Positions 17,883 to 27,600 of a stretch of DNA of 49,951 bases are shown here, piece after piece. How positions within the stretch are numbered: position 1 is the first letter of the stretch; each line of letters starts with the position of its first letter. The position numbers and the translations under genes are program-made. A model generated the notes under the pieces. It had not been told where the DNA came from, made no database searches, and worked only from the letters and a program-made list of their open reading frames with translations. This DNA comes from Candidatus Heimdallarchaeota archaeon LC_2 (GTDB lineage: Archaea; Asgardarchaeota; Heimdallarchaeia; Heimdallarchaeales; Kariarchaeaceae), in assembly GCA_001940725.1 (NCBI GenBank), contig MDVR01000086.1, forward strand, positions 1 through 49,951. The letters are read 5' to 3'.

Positions 17883-18299
17883 TTATTTTATTGGATCTTC
17901 TACGGTAATGTTATCTATCTGTTTGAAGGAGTGATCGTGAGTTACAAGCTGCTTGATTCCCAATTCTTCCATTGTCGCTAAAATGGTTGCATCTCTACCC
18001 CCAATCCCCGTGTGAGAATATTCCGCTAGTTTTGTAACAGCAACAATTGTTTGTGACAAAGAAAAATCTTGAATAACAAGATCTGATTGTAGGAGTTTAT
18101 CTACTTTCTCCCTTCCACGAATCGGACCTAGATTTTTGATCAAATAATGTGCTAACTCTATAATAATAACCGTATTAACAACCACCTTTGTAGATGAAAA
18201 CAAAGCTTCAAGGTATTTTGAAACATTTTCATGTTCTTCAGCACTTTGATCAAAATAGTAACACCAAATATTGGTATCAATAAATACTACATTTTCCAA
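17883..18299 (-). CDS. vapC: VapC-type PIN-domain ribonuclease toxin
   Basis: 138 residues. PIN-domain acidic residues are all visible: Asp8 ('VFIDTNIW'), Glu48 ('TVIIIELAHYL'), Asp103 ('GGRDATILATMEELG') and Asp122 ('LVTHDHSF'). They form the Mg2+ site of an RNase that typically cuts tRNA or rRNA. The start overlaps the end of the AbrB-type antitoxin by 13 bases, the common antitoxin-first order. Unlike the RelE and HicA toxins of this window, it is intact. Confidence 0.9.
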   Translation of the reverse strand: MENVVFIDTNIWCYYFDQSAEEHENVSKYLEALFSSTKVVVNTVIIIELAHYLIKNLGPIRGREKVDKLLQSDLVIQDFSLSQTIVAVTKLAEYSHTGIGGRDATILATMEELGIKQLVTHDHSFKQIDNITVEDPIK

Positions 18300-18511
18300 A
18301 TCTCTTTCACCTTTAGTGGATCAATTTTGCTTTTTTTGACACATCCTTTAAGTTCACCAGAAACCTGAGATAAAGTCATTTTGGGTAAAATCTTTATTTT
18401 TCCTTCTTCAAGAATTATTTCTAATTCACTTCCAGGTTTCAAACCAAGCTTGTCTCTGATTTCTTTAGGGATTAGTATACGACCTCGATCCTCAACTTTT
18501 ATAGTTCCCAT
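18287..18511 (-). CDS. vapB: AbrB/SpoVT-type antitoxin
   Basis: 74 residues. The N-terminal 45 are a swapped-hairpin AbrB domain: 'TIKVEDRGRILIPKEIRDKLGLKPGSELEIILEEGKIKILP'. The tail ('VSGELKGCVKKSKIDPLKVKEIW') is the part expected to block the PIN toxin. It should dimerise on its own promoter; an AT-rich TATA-like stretch lies just upstream at about 18535-18565. Confidence 0.9.
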   Translation of the reverse strand: MGTIKVEDRGRILIPKEIRDKLGLKPGSELEIILEEGKIKILPKMTLSQVSGELKGCVKKSKIDPLKVKEIWKM

Positions 18512-18609
18512 TATAACTCCTAATGGGTATTATCGTGGGTATAATTATAATTATCTATTTAACCAAAGGCTATTGATCAAAAATTTTCAACTTAATACCC
18601 CAAGAATAA

Positions 18610-18760
18610 GAAATAAACCTAATCTTAGGGAATGAAGTCAGAACCGAAATATTCAATTTCCATAAACTGAACATGAAACCAACAAAATATGAATCGATAA
18701 TTCAAGAAAACGAGGTAGGATTTCCTCCAACGAGAACGCAGATGGGTATAGAATAATTAG
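18610..18760. repeat. Dispersed repeat R1, copy C
   Basis: About 150 bases similar to 23666-23809 and 41738-41885. Shared landmarks in order: GAAATA(A/G)A, GATTTCCA-type, an 'A(G)CATGAAACC.ACAAAATATGAATC' block, GATAATT..A, AGG(T)(G/A)GGATxT, and GATGGGTA. No open frame. In this copy it is followed by the decayed end of a YgiT-like antitoxin, the same arrangement as the copy at 41738. Confidence 0.6.
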
Positions 18761-18763
18761 TGA

Positions 18764-18814
18764 TTATGCTTTCACAACTTTCCAACTGATTTCGGAGGAT
18801 TCGTATTGTATCTC
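18764..18814 (-). pseudogene. Decayed C-terminus of a YgiT/MqsA-like antitoxin
   Basis: The minus strand reads EIQYESSEISWKVVKA then TAA, almost the same as the end of the intact antitoxin at 41892 (LHESEEISWEVVKA). Upstream the frame is closed by a TAG. So a DUF4258/YgiT cassette once sat here and only its tail plus the adjoining repeat R1 remains. Confidence 0.65.
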
Positions 18815-18904
18815 CTAGGCTATGCTCAATATCTGAATCATAAACTGGTTATATTTCCATGTTAATCACATTCATTTATTAATTAATATTGACAACCATA
18901 TACC

Positions 18905-19858
18905 GTGAGAAAAGCTAAACTAAGTTTGATTTTATTATTAATTGTATTAAATTCTACTCAAGTAAATAGCCAGATGTCTCTTACCTATCTATCCTATTCT
19001 GATAGCTTGGGTGTTATTTCTCTCACCGAATATTATTATTGGAATGTGACCTCCATCATGGATTTTAAATTTAATTCTGGATTGAATCCAGATGTAAATA
19101 TCCTAGATGACGGATCTCATATTGAATTAAGGATTTCTCCACCATTTCCAAATTTGATGGAATCACATAATCTGAATACGATTTTTTCTTTAGCGGTTGA
19201 TGATTCTGAAATTGATATCAGTGAGTCTGGATTATCAAATATTCTCTTGAATCTTCTCGTTACCCCTTCTGTTGGAATTACAGTTGATGAAGAAAATTTG
19301 GATTATTTGGAGTTAATTGATTATTATTTTATGCCAAAACTTTCCGAATTATTTGCAATTCAATTCACAGGAACCGTTGAGGTTGATTTTGGAGTAAATG
19401 AAGAAAACAATCTTTATTTTCTTGAAATTTGGAATATGACACAATATCATTTCTTCACAGTTACAGATTTTGGTCTCATCACCCAATATGCACAGCTCAT
19501 AAATTGGTCAGGAGAATTTGTAGAATCAATGTTAATCACTCTAACTCCAATTACTAGTAGATCATATCTCCCATCATATTTTGATTTTCAACCGGAGTAT
19601 AATAAATTCTTTAATTATACAGAAAGTAGTTACCCCGACATAACTTATTCAACTACTAAAACGGCTGGTACTGATATAACAACTACTCCGATCATTGATT
19701 CAACGGTAACACAAATTACAAATGGGGATGCGGAAAAAACGACTCAATCGGATTCCACATTACGATTACCCACAATGACTCTACCTTTGACTATCGGTTC
19801 AGTCTTGGCAATTTTTGTTGTAAATCGGAGAAAAAAGAAAAATCGGTTTATTAAATAA
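18905..19858 (+). CDS. Secreted surface protein with C-terminal anchor
   Basis: 317 residues from a GTG. Signal peptide 'KLSLILLLIVLNSTQVNSQ'; a beta-rich body of unknown fold (19-215); a Thr/Ser-rich linker (about 225-285), typical of glycosylated archaeal surface proteins; and a tail 'LPTMTLPLTIGSVLAIFVVNRRKKK' with a short hydrophobic segment and a basic end. That tail is nearly unchanged in the fragment at 44395-44648 while the linker before it has diverged, suggesting it is a sorting or anchoring signal. The membrane-anchored EEP phosphatase 220 bases downstream also has a duplicate next to the other copy, so the two are a module. Confidence 0.7.
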   Translation: MRKAKLSLILLLIVLNSTQVNSQMSLTYLSYSDSLGVISLTEYYYWNVTSIMDFKFNSGLNPDVNILDDGSHIELRISPPFPNLMESHNLNTIFSLAVDDSEIDISESGLSNILLNLLVTPSVGITVDEENLDYLELIDYYFMPKLSELFAIQFTGTVEVDFGVNEENNLYFLEIWNMTQYHFFTVTDFGLITQYAQLINWSGEFVESMLITLTPITSRSYLPSYFDFQPEYNKFFNYTESSYPDITYSTTKTAGTDITTTPIIDSTVTQITNGDAEKTTQSDSTLRLPTMTLPLTIGSVLAIFVVNRRKKKNRFIK

Positions 19859-20077
19859 ATTCTCTGATTGATCCTCTGAATACACAATTCGAAAGATAAA
19901 TGAATCTCGAGAGTATTCGACCTCGAGAATGCTCAGTAGAGCCTCAGCGAAATATGCACTTAATTTTGATCCAATTATTTCTGAGAAAACATAGAATGAG
20001 ATAATTTGAAATATTGAAAAAAACATTTAGACTAAGTGAAAAGCATACAATATATTAGGATGTTGTACTAAATATAG

Positions 20078-20908
20078 ATGATGAAATTAAGTAAGATAGG
20101 ATTAAAGAGATTTATCTTTAAACTATCTGTGATATTTTTAATTTTAATTATTATATACAATATCCTCTACATTTACATTATCCTTTCAAGGGTGAAAATA
20201 GATACAATTCAATCCTCCACCAATTCGATAAAGGTTCTCACATTTAATGTCGAATATGGTTTTACTGAATTAATTTTTAACCAAATCTCCAAAATCGATG
20301 CTGATATTGTCGTTCTTCAAGAGGCAAATTCAGTTTTCATTAACTCATCAGGTTATATGATGAGTCAAATCGCGGATTTGTTAAATATGTACTATTTATC
20401 ATCAGAAGGGAATATGATTCAGTTATACGGACTAGTGATTTTTTCTAGATGGGAAATAGTTCAAAACAATTTCATTAATTATAAGGACCAACCAGGTACT
20501 TTCCCTCGTGCACTTGAGATCGTACAGATTCAATCCCCTTATGGATTGATCGAGGTAATGAATACCCACCTATCATTTCCTACATCTGTCTCGGCTAGGT
20601 ATCGGCAAGTTAATACAATAATTGATCATGTTGACAATGATATCCCTACTATAATCGCAGGTGATTTCAACACACCCGCCTCTCTACTTGATCCGTCATA
20701 TTGGAAATTATCTTCTAAATTTAGTGATGGATGGATCGCATCTGGTGGTAATTTATATACAGGGAGAACTTGGAACAGTGATATCCCACTTTTGAGGGTT
20801 GATTATATTTGGTTAACTAATCAATCGTCAATAATAGAGGATTCATATCAGCTTTATGAGTCGCCAGAGTCAGATCATTTGGGGTTTTCAGTTGAAATTG
20901 TTTTGTAA
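20078..20908 (+). CDS. Membrane-anchored endonuclease/exonuclease/phosphatase (EEP) protein, copy 1
   Basis: 276 residues: an N-terminal membrane helix (about 16-37) and an extracytoplasmic EEP (DNase I-like) domain. Catalytic signature complete: Asn57 ('TFNVEYG'), Glu82 ('LQEAN'), Asn162/His164 ('MNTHLSF'), Asp196 and Asn198 ('AGDFNTPA'), Asp242 ('RVDYIWL'), Asp266-His267 ('SDHLGF'). Family members hydrolyse phosphodiesters or phosphomonoesters of nucleic acids, phospholipids or inositol phosphates. With the catalytic domain outside the cell, lipid or extracellular nucleic acid substrates are plausible, as inference. A paralogue (about three quarters identical by eye) is at 44805. Confidence 0.88.
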   Translation: MMKLSKIGLKRFIFKLSVIFLILIIIYNILYIYIILSRVKIDTIQSSTNSIKVLTFNVEYGFTELIFNQISKIDADIVVLQEANSVFINSSGYMMSQIADLLNMYYLSSEGNMIQLYGLVIFSRWEIVQNNFINYKDQPGTFPRALEIVQIQSPYGLIEVMNTHLSFPTSVSARYRQVNTIIDHVDNDIPTIIAGDFNTPASLLDPSYWKLSSKFSDGWIASGGNLYTGRTWNSDIPLLRVDYIWLTNQSSIIEDSYQLYESPESDHLGFSVEIVL

Positions 20909-21016
20909 TTCCTGATATTCAACTATAAACAAATTGAATTGGGCTGATGAGACGGATGGAAATGTATCCTACTCAATTACTTCTTAACCTATCCAACAAA
21001 TCCCCCATTAAATCAC

Positions 21017-22117
21017 TTACTGTGAGGATTTCAAGTTTAATTTTCTTTTTATTATTAATATCATAAACAATGTACTAATTATCATAAAGAATGTATTATT
21101 CCCCGCAAGAAAATTATTGTTAGTTGGACGTGTATCTGCAATTAAGATATAATTATCAGTAACGGCAATTTTATTTGGATAAATATTATCAAACTCAATA
21201 AGGGTTTCTAAGACATTATTTGTAAGATTGAGATAATATAATGAATAGATCGAATTTTCTGAGTTGATATAATATATAGAATCTTCCTTAATCCATTTAT
21301 CCCTTATCGGTATCTTGTTAGTCATTTCTTTGCTTAGATTTAAATCAAGATCAAAACTTACGAAGTTGTTATAGGGGTAATCTTCTACAAAGAATACAAA
21401 TCTACCATCTCGAGATATTTGAAATTGATCTAAAGGACCAAATCCATGATCGTATACTTGAGATAGTATGCCCTTGTATGTGTTGTTACTGCTGTTTTGC
21501 ATATTATAACGATATAACCAGTATCTAACATCTTCTTCACAGGAATCATTACAACCGTTAGGCTGCAATTGTGCAAAAAATGCTATCCAATTGTTATTCG
21601 ATGTTACAGATATTTGTTCATGAATTATAGTGAAATTGTCGAATGTTTGTGAAATATCTTCAATCAAATCAAATTTTATTATGGTTTCCTCTTGAGTTAA
21701 TAGATCGTATAACACTATTTCAAATTTAATTTTATTCAATAAATCATCTATTTTCGGATTTAGAATTACTTTGTTCTGATAAATGTTCAGTGGGCGGTAA
21801 ATATTGCCAATTTGAAATTGGGTTTCAACCTCCCATTTATCGTTTGATATGTCTACAAAATCTACTTTATTCTTTTCATCCTGAATATAGATACGGTCAG
21901 AGGTGGATGGGAATATTGAATTGGTAATCGAACAATCAGCTCCAACTCCCAAGTAATCAAGTTTTTTTTCTTGCACCTTAACACCATTCAAATCGAAGAC
22001 TGTGATATAGTTATCAACTTCAGTTGAAAAAGAACACCCGTGGACAAAATTTATTTGTGAGAGACTATTTGTTCCCAAAAAAAGGATAATTAGCGCATAT
22101 GTCCTAAGATTTCTCAT
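21017..22117 (-). CDS. Secreted, C-terminally anchored beta-propeller-like protein, unknown function
   Basis: 366 residues. Signal peptide (TYALIILFLGTNSLSQINFVHGC), then repeated strand-rich stretches such as 'YITVFDLNGVKVQEKKLDYLG', 'RIYIQDEKNKVDFVDIS', 'GRFVFFVEDYPYNNFVSFDLD', 'SIYSLYYLNLTNNVLETLIEFD', 'KIAVTDNYILIAD' that look like propeller blades, and a final membrane helix (FFMIISTLFMILIIKRK). No catalytic motif. Four or more N-glycosylation-type sequons fit an outside location. Confidence 0.65.
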   Translation of the reverse strand: MRNLRTYALIILFLGTNSLSQINFVHGCSFSTEVDNYITVFDLNGVKVQEKKLDYLGVGADCSITNSIFPSTSDRIYIQDEKNKVDFVDISNDKWEVETQFQIGNIYRPLNIYQNKVILNPKIDDLLNKIKFEIVLYDLLTQEETIIKFDLIEDISQTFDNFTIIHEQISVTSNNNWIAFFAQLQPNGCNDSCEEDVRYWLYRYNMQNSSNNTYKGILSQVYDHGFGPLDQFQISRDGRFVFFVEDYPYNNFVSFDLDLNLSKEMTNKIPIRDKWIKEDSIYYINSENSIYSLYYLNLTNNVLETLIEFDNIYPNKIAVTDNYILIADTRPTNNNFLAGNNTFFMIISTLFMILIIKRKLNLKSSQ

Positions 22118-22493
22118 TATGTACTATTGTATTTTATAATTAATTAAGGTAGTGTGCCAGAAATGGATCGATCGAACCAAATTAGCTCTTCCGAGTACCG
22201 TGGATGGAACTTGGCATAATTTTCTGCTAGACATAAAAATCGCTTAATGAAGTTAAATAGCTCCTCGGCTCTTATATTAAAAAAGTTGATATTTGATATT
22301 TAATTTACTGACTTATAATCGTCTGATATCACAAAAATATGAGAAATTAGTGCCTTTTCCATTTTTTCCTAATAGTGTAAAGTGCGAGTATGACCCCCAT
22401 AGGGCAGCTAAATTTGAGGTAGGTTAGATCGATATTTTGAGATTCCATGTTAACCACTAAACATTTTAAATAGGAGATAATTCGATACTAACT
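22118..22493. other. Divergent intergenic region
   Basis: Promoters for the secreted propeller-like protein (leftward) and the MOSC gene (rightward). It contains GGATCGATCGAAC-type words at 22164 that recur in other spacers. No gene seen. Confidence 0.4.
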
Positions 22494-23249
22494 GTGGAAA
22501 AAACGCCAATCGGTAAAATCGAACGTATACGAAGATACCCAGTAAAAAGCATGGCTGGGTCCGATATTAAAAGCGTGTATATCCATGAAACTGGCCTCAA
22601 CGGAGACCGGATCTATGCATTCTATGATTCTAAATCCAATCGTCCTTCCCTTCCCTACCTGACAGTTCGTGAACTCAGCCAGATGCTGCTGTTCAAAGCT
22701 AGAATTGTTAACGAACAAGATACTGACAAATCCTATAGCATAGATCACAAGCCACAAGTCGAAGTTAGAGTAGATGCTGAAGATATCCCACTTTATGATG
22801 ATCGTTTGTTAAAGCATCTTGAGAAGAAACTTGATACACAAAATCACAATCTGACGATAGATTATCGTAGATCCGGAATACATGATACCAAACCAATTTC
22901 CATTGTATCCATGCATAGTATCAATAAACTGGCAGAAGAGATGGGAAAGTCATCTCTTGATCCACTGCGTTTCAGGAGTAATTTCTACGTCCGGTGGAAT
23001 AATAATGAGGCATTCTATGAGGATCAACTGGTTGGTAAATCTCTGCAAATCGGAAATGAAGTGGTGCTTCATATAGTTAAAAGTAATGTTCGGTGTATCA
23101 TTATTAATGTTGATCCACAATCGGCAGAAAGGGATAGCAGTATTTTCAAAACGGTATCACAACGTCACGATGCAAAATTCGGCATCTATGGTGAGATCAG
23201 AACATGTGGGAAGGTTATTGTTGGAGACATAATTTATGTACTGGAATAA
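22494..23249 (+). CDS. MOSC-domain protein (molybdenum-cofactor sulfurase C-terminal type)
   Basis: 251 residues. MOSC N-terminal beta-barrel part: 'IGKIERIRRYPVKSMAGSDIKSVYIHETGLNGDRIYAFYD' (the 'YPVKS..G' and 'GL.GDR' signatures). MOSC domain follows, with the conserved Cys201 in 'NVRCIIINVDP' and 'FGIYGEIRTCGKVIVGDIIYV' at the end. Such proteins bind or transfer sulfur to molybdenum cofactor, or reduce N-hydroxylated compounds (mARC/YcbX type) with partner proteins. Start GTG 22494. A 97%-like truncated copy lies at 33547-34182. Confidence 0.88.
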   Translation: MEKTPIGKIERIRRYPVKSMAGSDIKSVYIHETGLNGDRIYAFYDSKSNRPSLPYLTVRELSQMLLFKARIVNEQDTDKSYSIDHKPQVEVRVDAEDIPLYDDRLLKHLEKKLDTQNHNLTIDYRRSGIHDTKPISIVSMHSINKLAEEMGKSSLDPLRFRSNFYVRWNNNEAFYEDQLVGKSLQIGNEVVLHIVKSNVRCIIINVDPQSAERDSSIFKTVSQRHDAKFGIYGEIRTCGKVIVGDIIYVLE

Positions 23250-23665
23250 TATGCAATCTTGCTAAGTAATATGATCCATTGTTTAATGAGAAATCTTGAC
23301 TGAGATATTGTTTTTCCCTTGGGTAAGTTAATTTATACAGGTGGAACAATATAATAGAAAATATTAACTTCAAATAGATAGAGTATTACGGACCATAAGA
23401 CAAAAATGCAAAAATCAATAATATTAATTTGAGTAAAAAACCCATTTGCATTCAAATTGGAATAATAATTATAAGATTTTCTCTGATATAGAGAAACTGT
23501 CAAAAATTCAGGTCACTAAAGGTTACAATTTTTTTTTCTCGTTCGATTGTTTCCTTTAATAATTAATGAGACATCAACTCCTTGAAAAATTATTAAGTTA
23601 GATAATCGATCGATTCCTGGAACATAAGCTCAGTCAATTATTTTCATGTTATAACCCAGAAAATT
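23250..23665. other. Intergenic, no gene seen
   Basis: AT-rich spacer after the MOSC gene. The first 30 bases after its stop are still shared with the duplicate at 34183. A GATCGATC word is at about 23608. No open frame of interest. Confidence 0.4.
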
Positions 23666-23809
23666 GAAATAAACGTAATCTTACAGATTGTCCTTTGAAC
23701 GGAGGTTCCCGATTTCCAGCCAATTGAGCATGAAACCCACAAAATATGAATCAAAAATTAAAAAAAACAAGTGGGGATATCTACCAATTTGAAGATAAAT
23801 GGGACGATA
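23666..23809. repeat. Dispersed repeat R1, copy B
   Basis: Similar to copies at 18610 and 41738; it contains the 'GAGGTTCCCGATTTCCA' stretch shared with copy A (allowing one or two changes) and the CATGAAACCCACAAAATATG stretch shared with copy C. It lies about 115 bases beyond the end of the hicA remnant, again beside a toxin-antitoxin locus. Confidence 0.55.
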
Positions 23810-23922
23810 GTTTCTTCTGGTATTGGTGCTCAACAGATCAGGATTTCAATATTCAAAAGTCTCACTAAAAATAAGAACAGAGTGTAAATGTGCAATCATC
23901 CAGTTCTGAAAGTTATATCAAT

Positions 23923-24144
23923 CTAAATTGTAGAATAGAAATCTTCAATTGAGCAATTAATGTCTCGCAGTATTTTTCTGATCAATCCACTTCCAATATC
24001 TTCACCCGGATGATTAGGGACTACTGTTGATCTTCCATCTTTATGTTTGAAAAAGACATGAGAACCTCTTTATCTGACTGGATGAAAACCTAATTTAACT
24101 AATCGTTTTGCCACTTTCCTGTATGATAATTGTCGAAGCTTCAC
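23923..24144 (-). pseudogene. hicA: HicA-type toxin broken by one in-frame TAA
   Basis: GTG at 24144 overlaps the HicB stop. The frame reads 'KLRQLSYRKVAKRLVKLGFHPVR', TAA at 24070-24072, then 'RGSHVFFKHKDGRSTVVPNHPGEDIGSGLIRKILRDINCSIEDF' and TAG. This is HicA (dsRNA-binding-like RNase) with the catalytic His in 'RGSH' intact. HicA proteins usually have Gln, Lys or Ser at the stopped position ('R-Q-x-GSH'), so CAA to TAA fits. No other damage is visible. Confidence 0.8.
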
Positions 24145-24362
24145 TCAACGGTGACCTCAGTCTGATAAACACCAACAAATTTTGAAATATTATCAAATTT
24201 TCCATTTGTTTCCTCTAAATATAATAACACGGCCTCTTGGATACGTTTTTCTAATTCATCTAAGGTTTTTGCTTGAGTATGACATCCGGGAAATTCAGGA
24301 ACATCCGCAACGTAGTACCCATCTTCAACTTTTTGAATGATGTAAGTAATTAATTTTTTCAT
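24141..24362 (-). CDS. hicB: HicB-type antitoxin
   Basis: 73 residues: 'ITYIIQKVEDGYYVADVPEFPGCHTQAKTLDELEKRIQEAVLLYLEE' is the HicB partial RNase H-like domain. It has no appended DNA-binding domain, as in many short HicB forms. The gene is in antitoxin-first order with hicA overlapping, but the toxin is broken, so HicB is probably an orphan antitoxin. Confidence 0.88.
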   Translation of the reverse strand: MKKLITYIIQKVEDGYYVADVPEFPGCHTQAKTLDELEKRIQEAVLLYLEETNGKFDNISKFVGVYQTEVTVE

Positions 24363-24676
24363 TCCTTGATTTTAATAAGGTAGTTTAGGTTATTAAATAT
24401 ATTGCTTATTTTCTATTATTGTTAATATTACCCCCTTGAGTGCTTGAATTAATTAGAGATTGCAGAAATTGATATTACCTCTTAATCAAATAATTATATG
24501 TTTTCCAATTCAATAACAATCAAATGCACCAAAAATAGTAACTCAAGAGAAAAGTATCTCCAAATAGATTATCTAAATGGATTAATGGTAACATTATCTC
24601 GCCTAATCGTCTGAAATTAGTTAATTTCATTGCTTAAAATGTTGTATATACAATTTAGAAGATAAGTGCAGTATTT
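24363..24676. other. Intergenic, hicB promoter side
   Basis: About 310 AT-rich bases between hicB (transcribed leftward from here) and the end of the large receptor gene. Nothing else seen. Confidence 0.4.
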
Positions 24677-27600
24677 TTATTTCGATAAATCCCAATTTTG
24701 AAGAATTTGATCTATGTATTCGTGAATCTTGATTTTTTCAATCTTATCAGACAACGATACACTCTTCCCTAGTTGTTGTATTCTTGTTATTTCATTCTGC
24801 AAATTATTATATTCTCGTTTTATTCTTTTAGTAAGTTGTGGGTCTTTATCTGCTAATTCTTCAGAACGGACAAGAGATTCAAATGCTTCATCAAACTGAC
24901 CTCGAATTAAATGAAATTTGCTCTTGATGAAATAAGCTTCCACACTCATAGTTTTAGTTTCTAGTTGAATAGAGAGATCGATAACCCGCTCAGTTAGCTT
25001 CTCTGCTTCCAACAAAATCGATTCTTCTTGTTTGATTTGCATCTCATCAACTAAAATACTACATAAATTAAATAATACAATTATTGCCAATTCCTTACTT
25101 AGGTTATCTTGTTTCAGGACATCCTCCAAAATACTTTGAGCCTCAAATAAATCTTTTGCTCGGGAACTCTTCTTCAGAGAGATTGCCACTGCAATTTTAT
25201 TTTGAATATTATCAAATTTGACAGGTGGAGCCCCAGAATCATGACTTTCAATTCTTAGATTCCAAAGTAGGTTCAGACCTTCTCTGAATTGGAAAATAGA
25301 TAAAAATAAAAGCACGGGGGCTGTGAAAACAACCCAAATTCGAATTGTTGGTAAGAAAATACTCACAATAATCAATGAAAAAAATGATGAGATCAACACT
25401 ACACCAATTAGGAATGTCCGTGGAACGATCCTTTCATAATAATCAAGTTGCTTTTTGTTAATTGTTTGCGCTAGATTAATGGCTGGGATTCCATATTGAC
25501 CTTCATCATTTTTCTTAATGGTATTAGCCTTGATTAAACGGTTTAGGTGGTAATAAACTAAACTTGGAGTAGAATAACCTAATTCTCTTTGAAGTTCTCG
25601 TACTCCGTGGAACCCTGTATTGTTAATCAAGTAATAATACATATCCATAGTTCTACCTTTAATTTTAGGCGGATTTTGACTGTCGAACTGTTCTGGAGAA
25701 ATTGAATGTCCATCTATTACCACATTAGGACGATCTCCTGATTCAATAGTTTCTTTTTCTTTATGAGTCACAAGGATACCAATACTGCTGACAATTCTAT
25801 CTAATAGTATAAAACCGGAAGTTAGCAATGTTCCAAATAAAACTGATAATGCGATTTTCGATTTTTCTGGTAAATACAGCTTATATCTTTGTATATTATA
25901 CTTAAAACCATCATATTTACCAGCATTTTTCTTAACATAGTCAATACCAAAACCTAAAACAACAAATATCGATAAACCGAGAGTGATTACAATTCCCCAT
26001 CTAGAGGATAGAAAGGATGGATTTTGAGTCTTGGGTAGAATATCAAGTTGAAGAGATCCTATGCTAACGCTTATGAATATGTCACCAGCTGTTTCAAATT
26101 CTATCTTTAACAATTCGGAATTTTTATTAAACTGAATCTCTGCTAGTTCATTATTTTCGATACTGTAAACTTTTATTTCTTCAAAATCTAATGTCGAATC
26201 TGGTTCTAGAAAAATTAGCATTTGATAAGTTGATTCACCATCTACTTGATCAAAACTAAATGCAAATACTTCCTTACCTTGGATTTCCCATTGTTCATTA
26301 AAATTATTAATAGATCCAGATTTTTGTACATTAAAATCCTGTTGTTCTATCTTGGTAATCCCAAGGTTAAGCCTTAGAGAGTACACGTTTGCATCATCTG
26401 TTGTAAATTCAGAACTGATAACATTCGAAAGATTTTCATCAAGATATGTGAATGATACTACATCTCCGTACCCTAAAGTTACATGACCCACAAACTCTTT
26501 CCTTATTGGATGAATCACGCCCCAGCTATCCAATTGAAGGTATGGGGCTTCACTCCTCATATGATCAGCTATTTGTGAATAAAGTAGATATTGCCTATTT
26601 CTAATCGCGGTACTTGCAATTGATTCATACAGCTTGTCTAAAGTTTGATTGGAGTAATAGCCATTATTAAAAACACTATCACTCCGTAAGAGGGCTGAAT
26701 CCCTAAAAGGGTCTGGTACCGTAGAGAGAAAGCCACCAATCCAAAGATCAAAATCAAGAGTAAAAAATTTTTGCGCAATTTGATCACTGTCTGATTCACG
26801 TGTTATACCAATACCTAACAGTTCAAATGTTTCAATTATAGTATCTACAAGTGTAACATGGAAACCGTCATCTCTTGAAACAATTGTGATATTAAATCGA
26901 TTACCATTAGAATTCAGTTCATATCCGGCTTCATCTAACATTTTAGAGGCTTTAAGCAAATCAAAAGTAAATTGGTTTTGCACCTTAGGTGCGTTGTTCG
27001 CCGCACCAGGAAAGACCGTATAGTTTTGATACCTAAAATCGTCGAAGGTTGCACCTAAAAACCCGTCAAACAATTCCTCATTTAATTTTGCATGATCTAC
27101 AGCATAGTTTAACGCTTGTCTGACTTTGACGTTAGAGAAAATCGGGTTCTGGGTATTATAGATCCCCATTGTACTAACGATTGGTTCTTGTCTGACAATA
27201 TAAGATATATCTGTCATTTCAAAATCATGAAAATAGAGAGGTAAAAGATCCAATTGATTATTCCTCATGGCTAATTCTTGATCACCATCTCGATAATCTA
27301 TCATCTCAACCACCTTGAATGGGGGTACCCCTTCAAAATATAATTCATTACGATTAAATTTTTCTACAAACGAATTACTGTTGAATTTGTCGAAAATATA
27401 TGGACCACTCCCGATACGGTCGATAACAGTTATACCAACACTTGCACTTGGAGCCGCAAAGTAAAGAGTAACAAGACTAGTTAGAAAAGGACTAAATGCC
27501 TTTACAAGCTTAAAACTCAGTTTATACTCAGAAAGTTTAGTGACCTGTTGTATACCATCAAGAAAAGCATAATGAAGGCTGTTTTCAGGGGTCAAAAGGC

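Noticed and set aside
17781..17981. 66-codon plus-strand open frame over the end of vapC
   Set aside because: Mostly antisense to a well-supported PIN-domain gene; no motif.
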